Shown one piece after another: positions 63,734 through 64,000 of a DNA stretch of 64,000 nucleotides. The notes under the pieces were generated by a model, which saw only the letters and a list, made by a program, of their open reading frames with translations, ran no database searches and was not told where the DNA came from. The DNA comes from Schistosoma haematobium. Lineage: Eukaryota > Platyhelminthes > Trematoda > Strigeidida > Schistosomatidae. The position numbers and the translations under genes were made by a program. How positions within the stretch are numbered: the first letter of the stretch is position 1; each line of letters starts with the position of its first letter. The stretch spans positions 30,588,402 through 30,652,401 of the forward strand of contig NC_067199.1 in the NCBI RefSeq assembly GCF_000699445.3. Direction: 5' to 3'.

Positions 63734-64000
63734 GTGAGCTAACAGGAATCTCGTTAAATTTATCTAAATGTGAATTATACTCATTTTATTGTTATTCTAG
63801 TTGGCATGTGCTAAACTAAGAGAACACACCTTAATCAATTAAGTATTAGTTATAGTCGTAAAGTAAAATATGTGACATTTTGTCAGGCATCACACTGTTA
63901 ATTATAGACTTTAGTTTGATGTGCTTACAATATAGATAGAACTTTTACGCTTAGTAGGTGTCTAGTTATAGTTAAAATAAATTAAATTAAGAAGATTAAC
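63734..64000 (+). other. window end: probable intron or 3' flank
   Basis: If exon 27 is spliced this is intron. If not, an AATAAATTAAATTAA at 63977-63991 could serve for polyadenylation. Confidence 0.4.

Noticed and set aside
1..64000. Bacterial-type features (operons, CRISPR arrays, Shine-Dalgarno sites)
   Set aside because: Introns, pol III promoters and retroelements show a eukaryotic genome; no arrays of spaced repeats found.

Overview
This is a eukaryotic, AT-rich, intron-rich window that reads as blood-fluke (Schistosoma, Digenea) nuclear DNA. Evidence: Sm-alpha-type repeats carrying hammerhead ribozymes, RTE/SR2-like and CR1-like non-LTR elements, Penelope-like elements with GIY-YIG endonuclease, a Ty3/gypsy element, and very small introns (31, 38, 56 bp) next to multi-kilobase ones. 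The species cannot be fixed from the sequence alone.

One host gene fills the window from about 7.0 kb to the right edge, on the + strand: a LOXHD1-like protein made of tandem PLAT (lipoxygenase-homology / beta-sandwich) domains. I could place 26 well-supported exons plus one doubtful one, about 5.8 kb of coding sequence over 56.7 kb, making 13 PLAT repeats. Every junction between PLAT repeats that falls at an intron is phase 1. Splits inside repeats are phase 0 or 2. The start is probably ATG 7023; the last exon seen (63547-63733) ends in a good phase-1 donor, so the gene very likely runs on beyond the window. The second half of PLAT repeat 4 is not cleanly found.

Before the gene: 1-1871 holds the 3' end of a decayed Ty3/gypsy element with its 3' LTR; 2288-3220 a reversed RTE fragment; 3340-3740 and 5985-6075 older repeat remnants.

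The introns hold most of the mobile DNA: a full-length RTE-like element with target-site duplication (18439-21640), a 5'-truncated sibling (36316-36982) that shares its three in-frame TAG codons, a degenerate reversed RTE copy (24.6-26.6 kb), a reversed Penelope-like element with its own hammerhead motif (37.2-39.4 kb), a second Penelope-like element split by a nested RTE insertion (60.5-62.5 kb), a minimal RTE derivative of only 5'UTR plus tail (58.8 kb), and a 61-bp-arm near-perfect palindrome (58553-58680).

The most unusual signal is a dispersed family of fold-back elements (14.2, 17.1, 23.4 and 44.0 kb, with decayed relatives at 47.7 and 52.7 kb). They have long inverted ends, a tRNA-like pol III promoter head in the middle and a hammerhead-ribozyme motif in the arm. 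The hammerhead parallels the architecture of the Sm-alpha hammerhead, but its sequence differs. At least one copy has an apparently intact ribozyme core.
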